This document shows, one piece after another, positions 7,680 to 14,947 of a stretch of DNA of 35,159 bases; positions within the stretch are counted from its first letter, which is position 1; every line of letters starts with the position of its first letter. The stretch spans positions 1 to 35,159 of the forward strand of contig CABZSY010000005.1 in assembly GCA_902528505.1 (NCBI GenBank), in the 5' to 3' direction. The notes under the pieces are model-generated. The model was not told where the DNA came from. It was given only the letters and a program-made list of their open reading frames with translations, and did not search any database. Made by a program: the position numbers and the translations under genes. The DNA comes from an uncultured Pelagibacteraceae bacterium (GTDB taxonomy: Bacteria > Pseudomonadota > Alphaproteobacteria > Pelagibacterales > Pelagibacteraceae).

Positions 7680-8156
7680 CTAATCTTTCAAGTTTAAAAG
7701 CTGATCTAGAGCTTTGTGTTTTTTTAACTCCTGTAGAAATTTAGCTAAGGCAATTAATTCCTGTTTTGCGAAAGGTTTCATAATTTCTTCAATTTTTTCG
7801 GTAGGTAATAAACCTAACTTTGTAGTGTGTGAAATCAGTTTTTTTTTTTTTAAAATATCAACTTTTCTTCTTACAGTCTCTCTTGGTATGTTTAAAATAT
7901 AAGACACAGCAAAAATAGTTAATTTTTTTTTACTATATATTTCCTCAACTTTTTTTTGTCTTATATTCTCCCAAACACTGTTCCAATTACTCCCTTGTTT
8001 AGTATTATGTATTAAATAATGAGCTCCGATTGTTGAGATAATAATAAAAGATTCATAATCAATACCAATCATTGATCTAGAATCTATAAACTGTATATTT
8101 CGAAAATTAATCAAGTGAAACAGAGTTTCACTGTAAGAATCCAGATTTTTTTTCAT
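7680..8156 (-). CDS. Winged-helix transcriptional regulator (unclassified)
   Basis: A 158-residue protein with a helix-turn-helix at about residues 79-105 (TIFAVSYILNIPRETVRRKVDIL) followed by a lysine-rich wing (KKKKLISH). The N-terminal half is mixed alpha/beta with no recognised ligand-binding family; the C-terminus is helical and may dimerise. The HTH recalls IclR/MarR-type folds, but I cannot place it further. It sits between a VOC gene and a LysE-family exporter on one transcript, so control of that exporter, in the manner of LysG or ArgP but by an unrelated protein, is a reasonable guess. Confidence 0.75.
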   Translation of the reverse strand: MKKNLDSYSETLFHLINFRNIQFIDSRSMIGIDYESFIIISTIGAHYLIHNTKQGSNWNSVWENIRQKKVEEIYSKKKLTIFAVSYILNIPRETVRRKVDILKKKKLISHTTKLGLLPTEKIEEIMKPFAKQELIALAKFLQELKKHKALDQLLNLKD

Positions 8157-8165
8157 TAAAAAAAA

Positions 8166-8576
8166 TTATTCTGAATTTGCTGTAAGTGTTTTTATTTCTA
8201 AAATATTTTCGTTTGGATCTTTAACAAAGAAAGTTTCTTGTTCGTATTTAGTACCTTTAAATCTTAAATAAGGCTCATCATAATATTTGGTTCCACTATC
8301 TTTTAATCTTTGTTTTAAACTGTCAAAATCTTTTCTTGATAAATGAACACCAAAATGTGGAACTGATACATTTCCCATATCTACGTCATGTCTCTCACTA
8401 TCCAATTTATGCTCACTTTTATGGAGTGTTAATTCGTTTCCCCAAAAATCAACATCTGCCCATTCCTGAGCTGAGTTATCTAATCTGCATCCCAAGGTTT
8501 CACTATAAAATTTTTTCGCTATCTCTAAATCTCCACATGGAATTGCCAAGTGAAAACAGTTAGTATTTTTGTACAT
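8166..8576 (-). CDS. VOC-superfamily (glyoxalase/dioxygenase fold) protein
   Basis: A 136-residue protein of two beta-alpha-beta-beta-beta modules. It begins FHLAIPCGDLEIAKKFYSETLGC, the standard VOC opening with a His metal ligand, has a second half with VPHFGVHLSRKDFDSL, and ends DPNENILEIK where the last Glu is the usual metal ligand. Members include glyoxalase I, fosfomycin-resistance enzymes and ring-cleavage dioxygenases; the reaction cannot be told here. An AAAGGA site 6 bases before ATG supports the start. It is the first gene of the VOC-regulator-exporter group, divergent from cysE. Confidence 0.85.
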   Translation of the reverse strand: MYKNTNCFHLAIPCGDLEIAKKFYSETLGCRLDNSAQEWADVDFWGNELTLHKSEHKLDSERHDVDMGNVSVPHFGVHLSRKDFDSLKQRLKDSGTKYYDEPYLRFKGTKYEQETFFVKDPNENILEIKTLTANSE

Positions 8577-8644
8577 AAATTATCCTTTAATTACTAAATT
8601 TAATCATTATATAACTTGTAATTTTAAATTCAACTAGCATAAAA

Positions 8645-9223
8645 ATGAATGACTTTTTACAATCAATAATTGACCGAGATCCTGCAGCTAAGTCAAAATT
8701 AAGTTTAATTTTAACTTACCCAGGAGTGAAGGCAGTTTTTTTTCATAGGATTGCAAATTTTTTTTCTACTGCAAAATTTGATTTGATTGCAAGAATCATC
8801 TCTCAATTTTCAAGATTCATGACTGGTATTGAAATTCATCCTAGAGCAAAAATAGGAAAAAATTTATTTATTGATCACGGTATGGGAGTTGTTATTGGGG
8901 AAACCTCAGAAATTGGTGATAATGTAACTATCTATCATATGGTAACGTTGGGAGGAATAGCTCCTTCTATAAATTCAGATAACCAAAGAAATGTTAAACG
9001 TCATCCAACAATTGAAAATGAAGTTGTTATTGGGTCAGGTGCTCAAGTATTAGGTCCAGTCACTGTTGGGTGTTGTGCAAAAATTGGAGCTAATGCTGTA
9101 ATTACAAAAGATGTTCCTGAAAAAGCTGTTATGGTTGGGATACCTGCAAAGAATGTTGGTATGGCAGACAGTGAATTTAAGCCATATGGTATTACTCCCG
9201 ATAGTGATAAAAAATCAGAATAA
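8645..9223 (+). CDS. cysE: Serine O-acetyltransferase
   Basis: A 192-residue short-form (EpsC-like) serine acetyltransferase making O-acetylserine from serine and acetyl-CoA. The N-terminal helical segment (residues 1-60) precedes a left-handed hexapeptide-repeat helix ([53 protein letters not shown]). The DHGMG histidine is the expected catalytic base and the GG loop follows YHMVTLGG. The C-terminal tail is extended and charged; in CysE the tail inserts into CysK in the cysteine synthase complex, but the usual terminal Ile is not seen here (it ends KKSE). It overlaps cysK as TAATG, so the two are coupled. Confidence 0.95.
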   Translation: MNDFLQSIIDRDPAAKSKLSLILTYPGVKAVFFHRIANFFSTAKFDLIARIISQFSRFMTGIEIHPRAKIGKNLFIDHGMGVVIGETSEIGDNVTIYHMVTLGGIAPSINSDNQRNVKRHPTIENEVVIGSGAQVLGPVTVGCCAKIGANAVITKDVPEKAVMVGIPAKNVGMADSEFKPYGITPDSDKKSE

Positions 9224-10224
9224 TGAATGATTTACAAAATGATTTTATTTCAGGGATTGGAAATACTCCCTTAATAAAATTAAGAGCGGCATCAGAAATA
9301 ACTGGATGTAATATTTTTGGAAAAGCAGAATTTTTAAACCCTGGAGGCTCTGTTAAAGATCGAGCAGCTCTTGCTTTAATTAAAGATGCTCAAGAAAAAA
9401 AATTAATTGCTAAAGGTGGAACAGTTGTGGAAGGCACAGCTGGAAATACTGGGATTGGTTTAGGTCTTTTAGGAAATTCATTAGGTTATAAAACTATTAT
9501 TGTAATGAATGATAATCAAACTCAAGAAAAAAAAGATATTCTCAAAAATCTTGGAGCAGAACTAAAACTAGTTCCAGCTAAACCTTATAAAGATGATAAT
9601 AATTTTGTTAAAGTTGCAGCAAGATTAGCCGATGAACTTAGACCTTCTAATAATAATGGAGTAATTTGGGCTAATCAATTTGATAATACAGCAAATGCCA
9701 AAGGTCATTACGAAGGAACAGGTAAAGAAATTTGGGATCAAACCGATGGTAAAGTCGATGGATTTGTATGTTCTTCAGGAACTGGAGGAACAATTTCAGG
9801 AGTTAGTAATGCTCTTAAAGAAAAAAATAAAGATATAAAAATTTTCCTTTCAGATCCAAAAGGTTCTGCTCTTTATAATTATATAAAAAACGGAGAATTA
9901 AAATCTGAAGGTGGATCAATAACGGAAGGAATTGGATCTAGTAGAATAACTACAAATTTTAAAGATGCTAAAATTGATGATGCTTATTCAATTGATGATC
10001 ATGAAGCCTTGCCAATTCTTTATGATTTAATACAAAATGAAGGATTAAGCTTAGGGACCAGCTGTGGGATTAATATTGCAGGAGCCATTAGAATGGGTAA
10101 AGAATTAGGACCAGGAAAAACGATTGTTACAATTCTTTGTGATAGAAGTGATAAATATGCCACTAAAATGTTTAATAAAGAGTTCTTAAAAGAAAAGGGA
10201 CTACCAGTACCTAGTTGGTTTTAA
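9223..10224 (+). CDS. cysK: Cysteine synthase A (O-acetylserine sulfhydrylase)
   Basis: A 333-residue PLP enzyme converting O-acetylserine and sulfide to cysteine. The PLP lysine is Lys45 in NPGGSVKDRAA; the substrate loop EGTAGNTGIGL, the phosphate-binding SSGTGGTISG and the C-terminal serine loop GTSCGINIAGA are all present. ATG starts at the last base of the cysE stop, so it is translationally coupled. Some members of this branch act as cysteine synthases of broader specificity; the direct pairing with CysE favours cysteine production. The 3' end overlaps the convergent membrane-protein gene by 4 bases. Confidence 0.94.
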   Translation: MNDLQNDFISGIGNTPLIKLRAASEITGCNIFGKAEFLNPGGSVKDRAALALIKDAQEKKLIAKGGTVVEGTAGNTGIGLGLLGNSLGYKTIIVMNDNQTQEKKDILKNLGAELKLVPAKPYKDDNNFVKVAARLADELRPSNNNGVIWANQFDNTANAKGHYEGTGKEIWDQTDGKVDGFVCSSGTGGTISGVSNALKEKNKDIKIFLSDPKGSALYNYIKNGELKSEGGSITEGIGSSRITTNFKDAKIDDAYSIDDHEALPILYDLIQNEGLSLGTSCGINIAGAIRMGKELGPGKTIVTILCDRSDKYATKMFNKEFLKEKGLPVPSWF

Positions 10225-10637
10225 ACATAAATCTTGTCAGCTAATCCGTAACAGAGAACACCACTTAATATTGTAAGCACTAAGGGTGCATAAATTGCTT
10301 CATCTGAAGTTTTATCAGTGTGCCCAAGTTTGTTTATTTTGGTACTATAAAAACCAACAATAAATGCACAAAGGTTTTGCAAGAAAATTACATTAAAGAA
10401 ACCCCAAGTAGCTTCCAAGCCGTTAGGTCTTATAAAGCCGACATATATTGCCATTAAGGTTGAGCCAATAAATATAGATCCAAAAAATCTAACTACACCT
10501 GCGCCTGTAGCATCCATTCCATATTGATTTAAAAAAGATTGAGTTTGGAAAACACACCTAAATCCATAGTAAGCAAAGCCTATAAAATGAATTAAAAAAA
10601 GAATTAAATAAAAAATTCCATTAAATTTTTCAATCAT
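10221..10637 (-). CDS. Small four-helix inner-membrane protein, unknown function
   Basis: A 138-residue hydrophobic protein with about four membrane segments (residues 6-26, 45-65, 73-98 and 115-135). It has no motif I recognise. Polar loops contain GYRCVFQTQSF and TDKTSDEA. The ATG at 10637 lacks a strong Shine-Dalgarno. It stands alone on the minus strand between cysK (convergent) and the small-protein cluster (divergent), so neighbours give no functional hint. It is a real gene by its uninterrupted hydrophobic pattern and tight packing with cysK. Confidence 0.72.
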   Translation of the reverse strand: MIEKFNGIFYLILFLIHFIGFAYYGFRCVFQTQSFLNQYGMDATGAGVVRFFGSIFIGSTLMAIYVGFIRPNGLEATWGFFNVIFLQNLCAFIVGFYSTKINKLGHTDKTSDEAIYAPLVLTILSGVLCYGLADKIYV

Positions 10638-10711
10638 ATTTTAACAATATCAAAGATAGGTTTTGAATACACTTTATTTTTTGCGAAAATAAATCAAATT
10701 TCAATTGTGAG

Positions 10712-10772
10712 TTGATGAAGGTTTTGCATATTTGATATACACATTTGACGCACGACGTTTTAATGAATGTGT
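10712..10772 (+). promoter_or_regulatory. Candidate promoter and inverted repeat ahead of the small-protein cluster
   Basis: The 192-base gap 10638-10829 is the largest in the window. It holds TTGATG (10712), an 18-base spacer and TATACA (10736), a plausible sigma-70 promoter about 90 bases before the first cluster gene. Just downstream an inverted repeat ACACATT-N20-AATGTGT (10739-10772) could be an operator or leader element. The GC-richer patch GACGCACGACG inside it stands out in this AT-rich DNA. Support is by pattern only. Confidence 0.3.
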
Positions 10773-10829
10773 AACAGTATCAAATTAAAAATAGATTAAT
10801 TGTAATATTAAAAAAATTAAAAGGATACT

Positions 10830-11213
10830 ATGGACGCAAAAGAACAAACTAAAAAAGCATATGAACTATTTAGTTCAGGAGATATGGAAACTTTTTTTAA
10901 GGATATAATCGATGATGAAATCGTTTGGACATTTCCAGGCAAAGAAGGTGTACATCCACTTTCTGGAGTTCACAAAGGAAAACAAGCAATGATGGCTGCA
11001 ATGTCCAAAATCCCATCTACTTGGCCAAATTTCCATTTAAAAGTTTTAGATATGATAAGTGAAGGTAATAAAGTATTCGCAAGAGTTCATGCAACTGCGG
11101 ATAACATGGATACTATGTTTGGTCACTATTTTGAAGTGAGTAACGAGGGAAAAACAAAAGTTATGATGACTTTTGATGATACACTTAGCATGTTCAATGC
11201 AATGAAGAAGTAA
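10830..11213 (+). CDS. SnoaL/NTF2-like domain protein
   Basis: A 127-residue single NTF2-fold protein: the N-terminal helices (QTKKAYELFSSGDMETFFKDIIDDEIVWTFPG) and the GVHKGKQAM segment are typical of the SnoaL-like/ketosteroid-isomerase-like family. These proteins cyclise polyketides, isomerise, or simply bind small hydrophobic molecules. An AAGGA site lies 4 bases before ATG. It opens a run of eight small genes. A second NTF2-like gene closes the run (13316), so two paralogous folds bracket it. Substrate unknown. Confidence 0.83.
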   Translation: MDAKEQTKKAYELFSSGDMETFFKDIIDDEIVWTFPGKEGVHPLSGVHKGKQAMMAAMSKIPSTWPNFHLKVLDMISEGNKVFARVHATADNMDTMFGHYFEVSNEGKTKVMMTFDDTLSMFNAMKK

Positions 11214-11236
11214 GAAACAATAGTTTGGAGCGAATA

Positions 11237-11506
11237 ATGGTAAAAATTATTGGTAACTTTGAAGTTAATGATTGGGTTCACTGGAAAAAAATGTTTGACC
11301 AACATTCTAATGCAAGAGAAGCTGCAGGAATTAAAACAATTTATGTTGGAAATGAAATAGAAAATACAAATAAAGTACATATCGTAATGGAAACACCTAC
11401 GGCAGATACAATGCAAAAATTCATGCAAGATCCCGAAAATGCCAGAGTAATTGAGAAATCAGGACACAAACAAGAGACAACAGTAATGAGCGTTTGCTCT
11501 GACTAA
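11237..11506 (+). CDS. Small protein, probable dimeric alpha/beta-barrel fold
   Basis: An 89-residue protein starting MVKIIGNFEVNDWVHWKKMFDQ. The pattern strand, helix, strand, strand, helix, strand with TPTADTMQKFMQDPE resembles ferredoxin-like dimeric barrels (ABM/EthD/DUF1330 type). I use ATG 11237 rather than the ORF track's TTG at 11225, because a GGAG site sits 6 bases before that ATG. Relatives act as monooxygenases, cyclases or binding proteins; I cannot say which. It belongs to the same likely transcript as its neighbours. Confidence 0.78.
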   Translation: MVKIIGNFEVNDWVHWKKMFDQHSNAREAAGIKTIYVGNEIENTNKVHIVMETPTADTMQKFMQDPENARVIEKSGHKQETTVMSVCSD

Positions 11507-11527
11507 ACAATAAAAAAAGGAGAAAAA

Positions 11528-11815
11528 ATGAAATACTATATGGTAACTCACACTTTTAAATCGAAAGAAATGAAAGACAAATTTAACGAGGTTTTAGGCG
11601 GCATGTCCAGAGAAGATATGATTAAATCTTCCACTAGTGATAAAGCTAAATGCCAAATGACATATTACACCCCGGGTGATACTATGACAATGTTTTGTCA
11701 TTGGATGGCAGAAAGTACTGATGCTATTAATGAACAGCTTTCTCAGATGAACGATTTTTTTGAACCTCATCAATTTACTGAAGTTAAAGAGGAAGTTTTC
11801 GATTTTAACAAATAG
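11528..11815 (+). CDS. Small cytoplasmic protein of the cluster, unknown function
   Basis: A 95-residue protein preceded by a strong AAAAAAGGAGAAAAA site. It starts MKYYMVTHTFKSKEMKDKF and contains a strand-rich centre (CQMTYYTPGDTMTMFCHWMAES) and an acidic tail. The shape (strand, helix, strands, helix) could again be a ferredoxin-like barrel, with two cysteines (Cys43 and Cys58 approximately). I do not recognise the family. A perfect ribosome site and its place in the run make it a real gene. Confidence 0.75.
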   Translation: MKYYMVTHTFKSKEMKDKFNEVLGGMSREDMIKSSTSDKAKCQMTYYTPGDTMTMFCHWMAESTDAINEQLSQMNDFFEPHQFTEVKEEVFDFNK

Positions 11816-11824
11816 GAGATAAAA

Positions 11825-12298
11825 ATGAAAAAAACAATATTAACATTAATAATTTCACTATTAACAACCTACTCTTTAGCTGAAACAGGTAAATTTAATG
11901 CCTCTGGAGCAGGGTCTTGGGCAGTAAATGTAATGGATGGAGGAAATGGAAATATGAGTATTACTTATGATGGTAATGCTGGTCTTTCAGATAAAGAAGG
12001 AAGTATTTTTGATAAGTCTACAATGCACTGTATTGGAGGACTAACTTTGGTTGCCGGAAAATTTGATGACGAAACAGGTATGTGTACTTTTTACCTAATG
12101 GATGGTGAAAAGGTTTTCATTAATTATAAAGGTAAAGGAACTGGAGGCCAAGGTGGATCTGGAGACTTTGTAATTGTTGGTGGTACTGGAAAATATGAAA
12201 AAATTTCTGGAACAGGTTTCTCTAGCAGACAAAATATTAAAGGTAAAGCTGGAATGGCTCATTCATTAAATCAAATGAGTGGAAATTATACTTATTAA
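11825..12298 (+). CDS. Exported beta-rich protein (allene-oxide-cyclase-barrel-like)
   Basis: A 157-residue protein with a signal peptide cut after YSLA. The mature part is glycine-rich and almost all beta: repeated strands such as GKFNASGAGSW, DGEKVFINYKGKG and GSGDFVIVGGTGKYEKISGTG. The final pattern, a Gly-Gly-Thr-Gly-Lys-Tyr turn followed by GTG, is like that of dirigent/allene-oxide-cyclase barrel proteins, which bind small hydrophobic ligands. Two cysteines (in MHCIGG and GMCTFY) may pair in the periplasm. A GGAGAT site precedes ATG. The ligand is unknown. Confidence 0.78.
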   Translation: MKKTILTLIISLLTTYSLAETGKFNASGAGSWAVNVMDGGNGNMSITYDGNAGLSDKEGSIFDKSTMHCIGGLTLVAGKFDDETGMCTFYLMDGEKVFINYKGKGTGGQGGSGDFVIVGGTGKYEKISGTGFSSRQNIKGKAGMAHSLNQMSGNYTY

Positions 12299-12319
12299 TC
12301 AAAAAACAGGAGATATATA

Positions 12320-12697
12320 ATGAGAAAAACGACATTAATATTACTATTTAGTGCTCTTCTTTCATCAACTGCAATTGCAGGGATGTCGGATAGTGATAAA
12401 TCTAGAGCTTGGGAATGTAGCGGGATTTATATGGCCAACTACTTTTTGCCATCTGGTGAAACTTTTGAATACAGTATGAAAGAAAAATCAATGGCATCTG
12501 TAAAAGTTCTTAAATCTTATGCTTTAGAAATAGGAATTCCTGAAAAGGAATGGGATGATGGAGTAAATAAAGCTGTTGATAAGTTTTATGGCTCAAAATA
12601 TGATGAAGCAAAAACAGAGGCTTGTCATACTTTTGTAAATTCAGCTGTTCCAGACGGTGAAGAGCGAGTTAAAAAAGTAGTACAGACTTTATATTAA
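12320..12697 (+). CDS. Small exported protein, unknown
   Basis: A 125-residue protein with a clear signal peptide (cleavage after TAIA). The mature part is mostly helical and charged, and holds two cysteines (SRAWECSG and EACHTF) that could form a disulfide, as expected in the periplasm. No family recognised. An AGGAGATATATA site supports the start. It follows the beta-rich exported protein by 21 bases, so the two are probably exported together. Confidence 0.78.
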   Translation: MRKTTLILLFSALLSSTAIAGMSDSDKSRAWECSGIYMANYFLPSGETFEYSMKEKSMASVKVLKSYALEIGIPEKEWDDGVNKAVDKFYGSKYDEAKTEACHTFVNSAVPDGEERVKKVVQTLY

Positions 12698-12717
12698 ATT
12701 AACAAAAGGAGAAAATA

Positions 12718-13008
12718 ATGGAAAAAGAAATGTTAGCATTAGTAAATTTTAAAGAAGGTAAAATGGAGACTTTCATGGGATGGATGCAATCTGATGAGGG
12801 AATGGGTGTTAGAAAAAGTGTTGCCTATCCAGAAAAAACTATTGGAGCAATGAAACCAGATAAAACAGGTATGTTGTTCAAGGTTTCAGTTCATAATGAA
12901 CCTGGAATGAAAGAATTTGTAACTGGAAATAACCCTACTGCAAAAGCGATTTATGAAGAATGCATAGAAAGTGCTCAGCTTTGGGAAATGTCAGAGATAA
13001 GTCTTTAA
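12718..13008 (+). CDS. Small cytoplasmic protein of the cluster, unknown
   Basis: A 96-residue protein with an AAAAGGAG site 6-7 bases before ATG. It begins MEKEMLALVNFKEGKMETFMGWM, and later has GMLFKVSVHNEPGMKEFV, suggesting a beta-alpha-beta-beta-alpha-beta ferredoxin-like fold similar to the 11237 gene. Methionine content is high. I recognise no family. It may be one more dimeric barrel of this cluster. Confidence 0.75.
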   Translation: MEKEMLALVNFKEGKMETFMGWMQSDEGMGVRKSVAYPEKTIGAMKPDKTGMLFKVSVHNEPGMKEFVTGNNPTAKAIYEECIESAQLWEMSEISL

Positions 13009-13022
13009 CTTAATAATTAAAA

Positions 13023-13313
13023 ATGCAAGCTGGTTATGCTATTTTTAATATCGAAATAACTAATCCAGAAGATTATAAAGAATATGTTGAAAAAGTTAAA
13101 CCGGTTGCAGAAAAATTTGGTGGTGATTACATAATTAGAGGTGGTACAAACCAAATTATAGAAGGAACTTGGCAATATAGCAGAACTGTTGTAATAAAGT
13201 TTCCGTCCTATGAAAAAGCATTGGAATGGTACAATTCGGAAGAATATCAACCAATAAAACAAATCCGGTTAGTTAATGCAAACACTAATGGGATAATAAT
13301 ACAAGGAGCATAA
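13023..13313 (+). CDS. DUF1330 family protein
   Basis: A 96-residue DUF1330 protein: AGYAIFNIEITNPEDYKEYVEKVKPVAEKFGGDYIIRGG followed by VVIKFPSYEKALEWYNSEEYQPIKQIR is diagnostic. The fold is a dimeric ferredoxin-like barrel; no biochemical role is established for the family. It lacks a strong ribosome site, unlike its neighbours, and begins 14 bases after the previous stop. Its own 3' end carries the GGAG used by the next gene. Confidence 0.9.
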   Translation: MQAGYAIFNIEITNPEDYKEYVEKVKPVAEKFGGDYIIRGGTNQIIEGTWQYSRTVVIKFPSYEKALEWYNSEEYQPIKQIRLVNANTNGIIIQGA

Positions 13314-13315
13314 AA

Positions 13316-13636
13316 ATGTCGATATTAGAAAAATATAGCGCTGCTTTGAAAAACAAAGATGAAGCAGCAATGAATGAACTTTTGCATGATGATTTTAAAT
13401 TTACAATGCATAAGTCAGGAAATGTTTTAAATAAAAGCGACGTAATGAAATGGGCTATGAGTGGTGACATTAATCAAGATAAAGTGAGAATAGTTTACGA
13501 AAATGATGAAGTAGGAGTTCATCATGCTTTTGTGACATTTAATGATGGTAATGTTGAAGCTGTAATGGCTGTTTACAAATATAAAGATGGAAAAATAGCA
13601 AGCTTGGAGACAGGCGCTACTCCAATACCTAAATAA
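13316..13636 (+). CDS. NTF2-like / SnoaL-like protein
   Basis: A 106-residue NTF2-fold protein: LEKYSAALKNKDEAAMNELLHDDFKFTMHKSG is the usual helical opening, then alternating strands ending DGKIASLETG. It is shorter than the 10830 paralogue. Translation is probably driven by GGAG inside the end of the DUF1330 gene (2-base gap). It closes the eight-gene run. Binding or isomerase function is possible but unproven. Confidence 0.82.
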   Translation: MSILEKYSAALKNKDEAAMNELLHDDFKFTMHKSGNVLNKSDVMKWAMSGDINQDKVRIVYENDEVGVHHAFVTFNDGNVEAVMAVYKYKDGKIASLETGATPIPK

Positions 13637-13674
13637 TTATATAAATTTAGCGAGATATCATTTAAAGTCACAAA

Positions 13675-14007
13675 ATGAGTCTCGCTACTTCCTACCTTTT
13701 TCTAGGAATTGCTGTTTTCTTAGGTGTTACTTCAAATAGTTTTGCAAAAAGTGCTGAGGGATTTACCCTTCTCTTTCCAAGTATCATTACAGCAATTACT
13801 ATAGTTCTATGTATGTATGCACTTTCTTTAGTGATGAAAAATATACCAATGGGCATAACCTATGCGTCATTTGCAGGATTAACAATTATAGCAACTGTTA
13901 TCGTTGGTATTATCAGATTTAACCAAGTGCCAAATTTATATTCATTAATTGGATTAGCTCTTATAATCATTGGTGTGTTAATGGTTAACTTATTAGGAAA
14001 TAATTAA
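13675..14007 (+). CDS. SMR-family-like membrane protein lacking the antiport glutamate (copy 1)
   Basis: A 110-residue four-helix protein aligning end to end with EmrE-type small multidrug resistance proteins (YLFLGIAVF..., AKSAEGFTLLFPS, NIPMGITYASFAGLT, IGLALIIIGVLMVNLLG). The glutamate corresponding to EmrE Glu14 is Gly17 here, and Trp63 is replaced by Phe66, while Tyr60 is kept as Tyr63. Glu14 is the sole proton/substrate carboxylate in known SMR transporters, so ordinary drug/proton antiport is unlikely. It is followed after 2 bases by a DUF2798 gene and then a second copy. Heterodimer formation with copy 2 is inferred. Confidence 0.85.
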   Translation: MSLATSYLFLGIAVFLGVTSNSFAKSAEGFTLLFPSIITAITIVLCMYALSLVMKNIPMGITYASFAGLTIIATVIVGIIRFNQVPNLYSLIGLALIIIGVLMVNLLGNN

Positions 14008-14009
14008 AT

Positions 14010-14234
14010 ATGATTAAAAAAAAATATGCACAATTTGTTTTTATTTTCTTAATGTCTTTTGGAATGAGTTTAATTATGAGTGGTGTTGTTGTAGCTGTTA
14101 ATACAAGTTTAACTGATGGATTTTTTGGAAGGTGGTTTTATTCTTGGATGTTTGCTTTTCCTGTTGCTCTAATAGCTGCTATTTTAATAGCACCAGTGAT
14201 AAGATCACTCATAGATAAAATTACAATAGATTAA
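14010..14234 (+). CDS. DUF2798 family small membrane protein
   Basis: A 74-residue protein with two membrane segments (residues 8-32 and 42-64) and the DUF2798 pattern: FLMSFGMSLIMSGVVVAVNTSL, then WFYSWMFAFPVALIAAILIAPVIRSL. No function is established for the family. It is sandwiched between two SMR-like genes with 2-base gaps, so all three are surely co-transcribed and may form one complex. Short but well supported by family pattern and spacing. Confidence 0.85.
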   Translation: MIKKKYAQFVFIFLMSFGMSLIMSGVVVAVNTSLTDGFFGRWFYSWMFAFPVALIAAILIAPVIRSLIDKITID

Positions 14235-14236
14235 CT

Positions 14237-14572
14237 ATGAAACCTTTTTTAGGATATTTATTCTTAGCAAATGGAATTATATTTGGAATAGCCTCAAACA
14301 GTCTTGCTAAAATTTCTGATGGTTTTACAAAATTTACTCCATCGTTCTTATGTATATTATTTATGTGTATTACAATGTTTTCAATAGCAAAGGCTATGTC
14401 TGCTCTTCCCGTTGGGTTTGCTTATTCTACTTACAGTGGATTAACTGTAACAGGGGTTGTTCTATTTGCTGTACTTAAATTTAACCAAATTCCAAATATC
14501 TATGGGATAATTGGAATAATATTAATTATAATTGGTGTAGTGATGGTAAATTATTTGGGGAGAATAAGTTAA
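14237..14572 (+). CDS. SMR-family-like membrane protein lacking the antiport glutamate (copy 2)
   Basis: A 111-residue four-helix paralogue of copy 1. The Glu14 position is again Gly17 (YLFLANGIIFGIASNSLAK), Trp63 becomes Tyr66, and the loop KFNQIPNIYGIIG and tail IIGVVMVNYLG are shared with copy 1 (RFNQVPNLYSLIG). Both copies keep a shared G-x-x-S-N-S segment in helix 1, so the change is a family trait rather than decay. The 3' end lies 6 bases from the convergent DUF952 gene. Possible roles include lipid or cofactor movement, but this is speculation. Confidence 0.85.
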   Translation: MKPFLGYLFLANGIIFGIASNSLAKISDGFTKFTPSFLCILFMCITMFSIAKAMSALPVGFAYSTYSGLTVTGVVLFAVLKFNQIPNIYGIIGIILIIIGVVMVNYLGRIS

Positions 14573-14578
14573 TAAACT

Positions 14579-14932
14579 CTAATTGTTTTTAAAATTATCT
14601 GGTAATTGATGAATTCCATTTTCATTCAAGTTTAATTCAAATTCATCTTCCACATTTTTTATATCAAGAGGCGAGTATAAATGGGGATACATATCACCAT
14701 TAGAGGCTTGCTCCCAAAGCAAATGATCAAGATGTAAGGTATGTACTTTTAATAAGATTAAATCATTCTGTTTAGAGAAGTATTTTTTTAAAGTTTCTAA
14801 AACTTGATCCTCCTCAGAAAAGTGAATATATCCATCCTTTAAATCCTTTGATGAACCAGAATAAACACCACTATTTTTTGCTTTAGTCCACTCTTCTTTA
14901 TTTAATATTTTAAAAATATACTTTAAATTCAT
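14579..14932 (-). CDS. DUF952 family protein
   Basis: A 117-residue protein with the DUF952 hallmarks: FKILNKEEWTKAKNSGVY at the start, SSKDLKDGYIHFS, LLKVHTLHL, then LLWEQASNGDMYPHLYSPL and a GIHQLP tail. DUF952 resembles ADP-ribosyltransferase-like small proteins, with no confirmed reaction. It is the last gene of the minus-strand run that begins at the glucose-type importer, 15 bases after hisN-like, but a functional link is not evident. Confidence 0.88.
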   Translation of the reverse strand: MNLKYIFKILNKEEWTKAKNSGVYSGSSKDLKDGYIHFSEEDQVLETLKKYFSKQNDLILLKVHTLHLDHLLWEQASNGDMYPHLYSPLDIKNVEDEFELNLNENGIHQLPDNFKNN

Positions 14933-14947
14933 AATTAATTAAAATTA

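Noticed and set aside
11225-11236. TTG start for the small barrel-like gene
   Set aside because: The GGAG at 11227-11230 is a correctly spaced ribosome site for ATG 11237 and would lie inside the extended reading frame.
13675-14572. Ordinary quaternary-ammonium/drug efflux SMR pair
   Set aside because: Both copies lack the essential Glu14, and no other acidic residue lies within helix 1; the Glu or Asp near residue 28 matches EmrE Glu25 in a loop and is not a substitute.
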